Source of the DNA: Anodontia alba
Taxonomy: Eukaryota > Mollusca > Bivalvia > Lucinida > Lucinidae
Length of the DNA stretch: 64,000 nt
Direction: 5' to 3'
NCBI GenBank assembly: GCA_964016985.1
Contig: OZ024821.1
Location: 123,750,035-123,814,034, forward strand
The position numbers and the translations under genes were made by a program. This document shows, one piece after another, positions 59,113-64,000 of this stretch (the stretch's first letter is position 1; every line of letters starts with the position of its first letter). The notes beneath the pieces are model-generated. The model made no database searches, was not told where the DNA came from, and was given only the letters and a program-made list of their open reading frames with translations.

Positions 59113-59471
59113 ATTTAATTGATACCCCATCTTATCTGAAGCTATGAACATTTGACAGAACCAAAGGACTGCAGACTTCATGACATCAGAAGATGTTATT
59201 CATGTCTCAAAATAACTTGCAGTTCAATATTTTATTTTCTGGAAAGCATGTTCTGGTAGGAGACAACATTCTATTTTTTTTTTAATTATTTTTCTGAAAA
59301 AAAAAAATAAATAAATAAAAGTCAGCATTTCATGAGAACTGTCTGCTAGGCAGACAAGTCACCTGAAATGGGAAGCCTTTTGTACCCATTACGAAAACAT
59401 GCCTATTTAAATGTACTGAAAAATTTATGACAGAAAAAATGAAAATTTCCAGATAATAAAGTCTGATATTT

Positions 59472-59582
59472 TTCATATTTCTGTTCAAAACATAGATTTT
59501 GGTTACTCCTTAGAACCACCTCGATGAGGCGGTTCTAACGAGTACCCACGATCTATGTTTTTGAGCAGAAATAAGAAAAATA
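59472..59582. repeat. Foldback family A copy
   Basis: Arms caaaacatagat / atctatgttttt and centre agaaccacctcg / tgaggcggttct; the arms share the 'atagat' variant with the copy at 45,504. Confidence 0.9.
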
Positions 59583-60040
59583 ATGCATACTCCTGTAAAC
59601 CCCAGTTTTACTATATAAAAGTCGGGTTTAAGGGGGTCAAAATGATATAGGCATGTTTTCGTGATGCCAGTATATTCAGCCACAGAACTAAGTGTTCAAA
59701 GTATTATGATACATAAGTGTTTTGGGACTACAGATTGCATGTTTTTCGTTGATTTTTTTGATTGGAACTGAAAAGTGGTTTCCATTCTGTGAAAATGCAG
59801 GGACCAGCAGTTCATATTTTCTGCAGCAGTTATTTGTCATACTGATATACTGATGTTTGGTTGCATTAAAACAGGTTTTAATTGGGAGAGTATAACCCTT
59901 GTCATGCTGAATAAATTTAGATGCCACACCTACTTCTAATTTTCAGCCAATCTGATTGCTTGATCCGAATTGTTGCCATAAATTCACATACTTAATGGCA
60001 AACAGTGCAGATCCAGATCAGTTGGCTTCTTCAGAAGCAA

Positions 60041-60970
60041 TCATCATGAATCTTGCTCAAAATGTTTGTCTTGATGAGTTCTAGGGTAAGCTTGAGACTG
60101 GGTCACTTGGGGTCAAAAACTAGGTCACCAGGCTAAATGAGCAGAAAACTTTGTTAACACTCTAGCAGTCACATTTTTTAAGCAGTCTTCATGACTCTTG
60201 CTCAAAATGTTTGTCTTGATGATTTCTAGGTAAAGTTCGAAACTGGGTCATGTGAGGTCAAAAACTAGGTCACCTGGCCAAATCAATGGAAAACCTTTTT
60301 TAACACTCTAGCAGTCACATTTTTCAAGCAATCATGATGAATCTTGCTCAAAATGTTTGTCTTCATAATTTCTAAGTCATGTTCGAAACTGGGTCACTTG
60401 GTGTCAAAAACTAGGTCACAGGGCCAAATCAGCAGAAAACCTTGTTAACACTCTAGCGGTCACATTTTTTAAGCAATCATCATGAATCTTGCTCAAAGTG
60501 TTTGTCTTGATGAGTTCTAGGTCAAGTTCGAAACTGGGTCACTTAGGGTAAAAAACTAGGTCACTGGGCCAAATCAGCAGAAAATTTTAACACTCTAGTG
60601 GTCACATTTTTGAAGCAATCATCATGACTCTTGCTCAGAATGTTTATCTTGATAATTTCTAGGTCGTTCCATCCTGGGTCATATGGGGTCAAAAACTAGG
60701 TCACCAGGCCAAATCAAAGGAAAACATTGTTAACACTCCAGAGGTCCATTTTTTAAATAATCATCATAAATATTGCTCAAAATGTTGGTCTTCATGATTT
60801 CTAAGTCTAGTTTAAAAGTGGGTCACTTGATATCAGAAACTAGGTAACCAGGCCAAATCAAAGGAAACCCTTGTTGATGCTCTAGAGGTCACATTTTTGA
60901 AGTGATCATCATGAATCTTGCTCAAAATGTTATGTCTTGATGATTTCAAGGTGATGTATATTTCTCTATC
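60041..60970. repeat. Tandem repeat of about 145 bp, six to seven copies
   Basis: The word aatgtttgtcttgatga recurs at 60,061, 60,207 and 60,352 and onward. The monomer contains gggtcacttggggtcaaaaa and ctaggtcacc. Confidence 0.85.
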
Positions 60971-60989
60971 CAGTGACTTTCTTAAGTTT

Positions 60990-62490
60990 TTATACGCCCG
61001 TTTGAAAAACAGGACATATTATGTTACGGGGTATGGCGTCCGTCCGTCGTAAACTTTTTTGTTTCCGGCTAACTCCTCCTACAGTTTACATCCGATCAAG
61101 CTGAAACTTGGTATATAGTTGGACCATGATGTGGCGCAGCGCATATTGTTTCGGGGTTACAGTCCACCAAATGTTTGCAGAGTTATGCCCCTTAGAAAAT
61201 TTCTGTAAACTTTTCTTTTCTGGTTAACTCCTCCTACATTTTACATCCAATCAAGCTGAAACTTCATATATAGTTAGACCATGATGTGGAGCAGCGCATA
61301 TTATTTCGAGGTTACATTCCACCAAATATTAGCAGAGTTATGCCCCTTTGAAAATTTCAGTTGACTTTTCGTTTCCGGCTAACTCCTCCTACAGTTTATA
61401 TCCGATCAAGCTGAAACTTGATTTGTAGTTAGACCATGATGTGGAGCAGCGCATATTGTTTCAAGGTTACAGTACACCAAATATTAGCAAAGTCGTACCC
61501 CTTTGAAGATTTCTATTAATTTTTCGTTTCTGGCTAAATCCTCCTACAGTTTACATCCAATCAAACCAAATATTAGCAGAGTTATGCCCCTTTGAAAATT
61601 TCAGTAAACTTTTTGTTTCCGGCTAAATCCTCCTACAGTTTACATCCTATCAAGCTGAAATTTTATTTGTAGTTAGACCATGATGTGGAGTAGCGCATAT
61701 TGTTTCAAGGTTAAAGTCCACCAAATACTAGCATAGTTAAACCCCGTTGAAAGTTTCTATTAATTTCTATTAATTTTTTGTTTCCGGCTAAATCCTTCTA
61801 TAGTTTACATCCGATCAAGCTGAAACTTCATAAATAGTTACACGATGATGTGGAGCAGCACATATTATTTCGAGGTTACAGTGCACCAAATATTTGCAGA
61901 TTTATGCCCCTTTGAAAGTTTTTGTAAACTTTTCGCAGCATATTGTTTAGAGGTAATAGTGTGCAAATTTTATTTTATAATAGGTATATTTTTTGCAAAT
62001 AACTAAAGTTTTGGTCATATGGGCAAGATATTGATTTTTTTTTTTTTTTTTTTCTTCTTTTATTAGATTTGCAAGGAAAGGTTGCCATTATTAAATCTTT
62101 ATGAATACATAATTCTTTTTGGGTTTTTTATTGTTTTTTTACTCCTCTTCTGATTTGGCTCCCTTGAAGAACAAAAATAAAATCAGTATTGAACAGGTTT
62201 ACAAAAAAAATTCTTGCAGCATTTTTTTTTGGGGGGGTTGTTTATTTTTGTTTTGTTATTGTTTGGTCCGATATTGAAGTTAATTCCTGGGCCAGCTTGG
62301 TCGCTTAGGTTACAGTTCACCAAATATCAGCAGAGATATGCCCCAATGAAATTTTTTTATTTATTTTTTTTTGTAATTCCACTTACAGTTTATATCCGGA
62401 GCACTGAATTATACAGGAGCCAGTTTTTGTGCTACATCTTTTTACTTGCCACGGGCGTATAATACCCCGCTTGGCGGAGCTCTTGTTCCG
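60990..62490. mobile_element. Hairpin-ended element with 155-bp tandem array
   Basis: Ends tatacgcccgt and acgggcgtata are inverted (60,990 and about 62,452-62,462), followed on the right by taccccgcttggcggagctc and ttgttcc. Inside, after a CCGT microsatellite, about six monomers of 155 bp run (ctcctcctac at 61,073 and 61,228, ctcctcc at 61,383), the same family as 49,303. A stretch of T runs lies at 62,035-62,060. No coding sequence. Confidence 0.7.
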
Positions 62491-62820
62491 TTTAGGTCAG
62501 TTTCTCTGTAATTATTAGTCCTACAGAGTGATAATTGGTACTTGTGAAGTGTTTGTGTTTAGGTCAGTTTCTCAGTAACTATTGCTCCTACAGCCAGTGA
62601 TACTTAGTACATGCATGCAGCATGGCCTCTTGAGTGCAGTCATCCATATTTGACCTTGACCTCTATTTCACAGTCTGTTAGACATGCTACAGTCTTACTT
62701 GTTAATATAATCATTTTGAATTTTCATTAGAATGTTTGCCTTGATCAGTTCAAGATCAGGTTCTCAAAGTGCTATGATGCTCAGGTGAGCGTTACAGGGC
62801 CATTATAGCCCACTTGTTTT
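62491..62820. repeat. Fragment ending in 'gctcaggtgagc' hairpin
   Basis: Two short related units (gtttaggtcagtttctc) followed by ctcaggtgagc and the stem-loop cagggccattatagcccac before ttgttttt, the third such 3' end in the window. Confidence 0.6.
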
Positions 62821-62980
62821 TCTTGTATTTTTTAGAGAAAATTAGACTTGGAATTTCATGTGAATCATCTACCTAGAGATAATATTCACATGAGATGCTG
62901 TCGTATTTTTTTGTGAAAAATTATTTTAAAAAATTATAATTTTGTCTGCTATAGTTTTGCTTAGGGCGTTAAGGGTTGCT

Positions 62981-63246
62981 GTTTGGACACCAAAATCCAT
63001 GCCATACTTATGCTAAATTTTTTACCAAATCTGTCTGTCCACATAGAAATGTGATAGAATGACAAACAGGTGGAGATCTGTGGATAAACCTTTGCAGTCT
63101 GATGTGCACCAACTGTTTGGACACCAAAATCCATGCCATACTTATGCAAATTTTTTTACCAAATCTGTCTGTCCACATAGAAATGTGATAGAATGACAAA
63201 CAGGTGGAGATCTGTGGATAAACTTTTGCAGTCTGATGTGCACCTA
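62981..63246. repeat. Direct duplication, two copies of 134 bp
   Basis: The phrase gtttggacaccaaaatccat begins at 62,981 and again at 63,115. The copies differ at only a few positions, so the duplication is recent. Confidence 0.95.
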
Positions 63247-64000
63247 CAGGGTTGGCTCATGCATACTGGTCTGAATATTTAGGATAAATACTGTATAAAT
63301 ACACTCAAATTATCCAGGCCATTTGGTGCAGAAGGAATTGTTTGCATATGCTGTGAGACATTTTCTACTTCATGGAGCCAAAATGTGGAAAAGATTACAG
63401 AATAGCTAGTGCTGTCACAAGATTTACATAGTGCCAGATAAGGAGAGGTATTGACTCGGTTTATTCTTTACTTCTTCACAAAAACATACATTGTGGTGCT
63501 CAATAGAAGCGCCTCTGCGAGGTGCTTCTAATGAGTACCAACAACATATGTTTTTATGGAGAAATAAGAAAAATATCTGTATTTTTCGGTTGGAAAATAA
63601 AAAATGCCTTATCTGGAGCAATGGTCATAATGACAGTAATATGTGTTGGGGGGCAAAATTAGCAAGTTACTTATTGAAGAAGGGAGGTAATCATGAAAAA
63701 GTGCCATGATTACAAGTACAGAGTATATTCCCTTCTAAGGTATGGTTAAACTAATGGACTGAGTATTTTGAGATCACCTGAGCTATGCTTGGGATGAGCT
63801 ATAGTGTTCACTTTTGTGTGACTTCCATCTGTCCTTCCATCCGTCTGTCCGTGTGTTTGCATAGGATGTGTAGCATAGGTGGGAGTGGTAACATGCAGTT
63901 GAAATTCCTCTTCTCCTGTCATTTCATTGCTTTTTCAATGAAGATGAGATCTTGGCAAGTCCCTGTGTTCTGGCAAAAATAAATAGATTATAAAACGAAT
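63247..64000. other. Intergenic DNA with a family-A foldback
   Basis: A family-A foldback lies at about 63,468-63,575 (centre agaagcgcctctgcgaggtgcttct). A CCGTCTGTCC microsatellite at 63,830-63,856 probably marks the left end of another hairpin-ended element that runs out of the window. No gene is seen. Confidence 0.6.

Larger units (their letters stand above)
58394..60040. other. 3' flank of F-box gene, foldback-rich
   Basis: Three complete family-A foldbacks (58,463-58,570; 59,000-59,112; 59,472-59,582), a short hairpin-ended element (about 58,625-58,965), AAAT repeats at 59,290-59,320 and half of a family-B foldback at 59,998-60,036. Any 3' UTR would lie in the first part. Confidence 0.6.

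Overview
The window is eukaryotic nuclear DNA, most likely from a bivalve mollusc. The basis is GT-AG introns, tRNA-derived SINEs, decayed LINE, Gypsy and pogo copies, and many hairpin and tandem-repeat families of the kind that fill bivalve genomes. The species is not fixed by the sequence; a dreissenid/venerid-type heterodont is my guess. There are no prokaryotic operons in the host DNA and no rRNA genes. The tRNA-like stretches are all SINE heads.

Layout. 1-13.1 kb is AT-rich spacer with microsatellites, a SINE head (2.9 kb), a LINE tail (3.3-3.85 kb), a 30-31 bp minisatellite (4.85-7.3 kb) and one possible orphan first exon (11.86 kb). 13.1-15.7 kb is a 5'-truncated LINE on the minus strand. 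15.7-21.4 kb is a GC-rich block unlike everything around it: inverted-repeat arms and at least five tightly packed, mostly decayed genes on both strands. 22.2-23.5 kb is a pogo/Tigger-type DNA transposon deletion derivative, and 24.2-25.4 kb a Gypsy integrase remnant. 26.5-32.9 kb is a 155-bp satellite with a 1,072-bp higher-order repeat and an inverted segment.

From 34.7 to 58.4 kb lies the one convincing host gene, an F-box/leucine-rich-repeat protein. I assembled seven coding exons (492 codons plus stop) with consistent splice phases. Its introns hold TIR elements (MITEs), foldback hairpins, SINEs and hairpin-ended elements carrying 142-166 bp tandem arrays. 58.4-64 kb is further repeat-rich DNA.

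The part most worth pursuing is the GC-rich block. Its gene packing (a shared CTAG for two convergent stops, a shared CATG for two divergent starts, an ATGA stop/start overlap) and the motif order of its large gene suggest a degraded integrated plasmid-like or virus-like replicon. Family and origin are unassigned. Second is the covariation between the arms of two foldback families.
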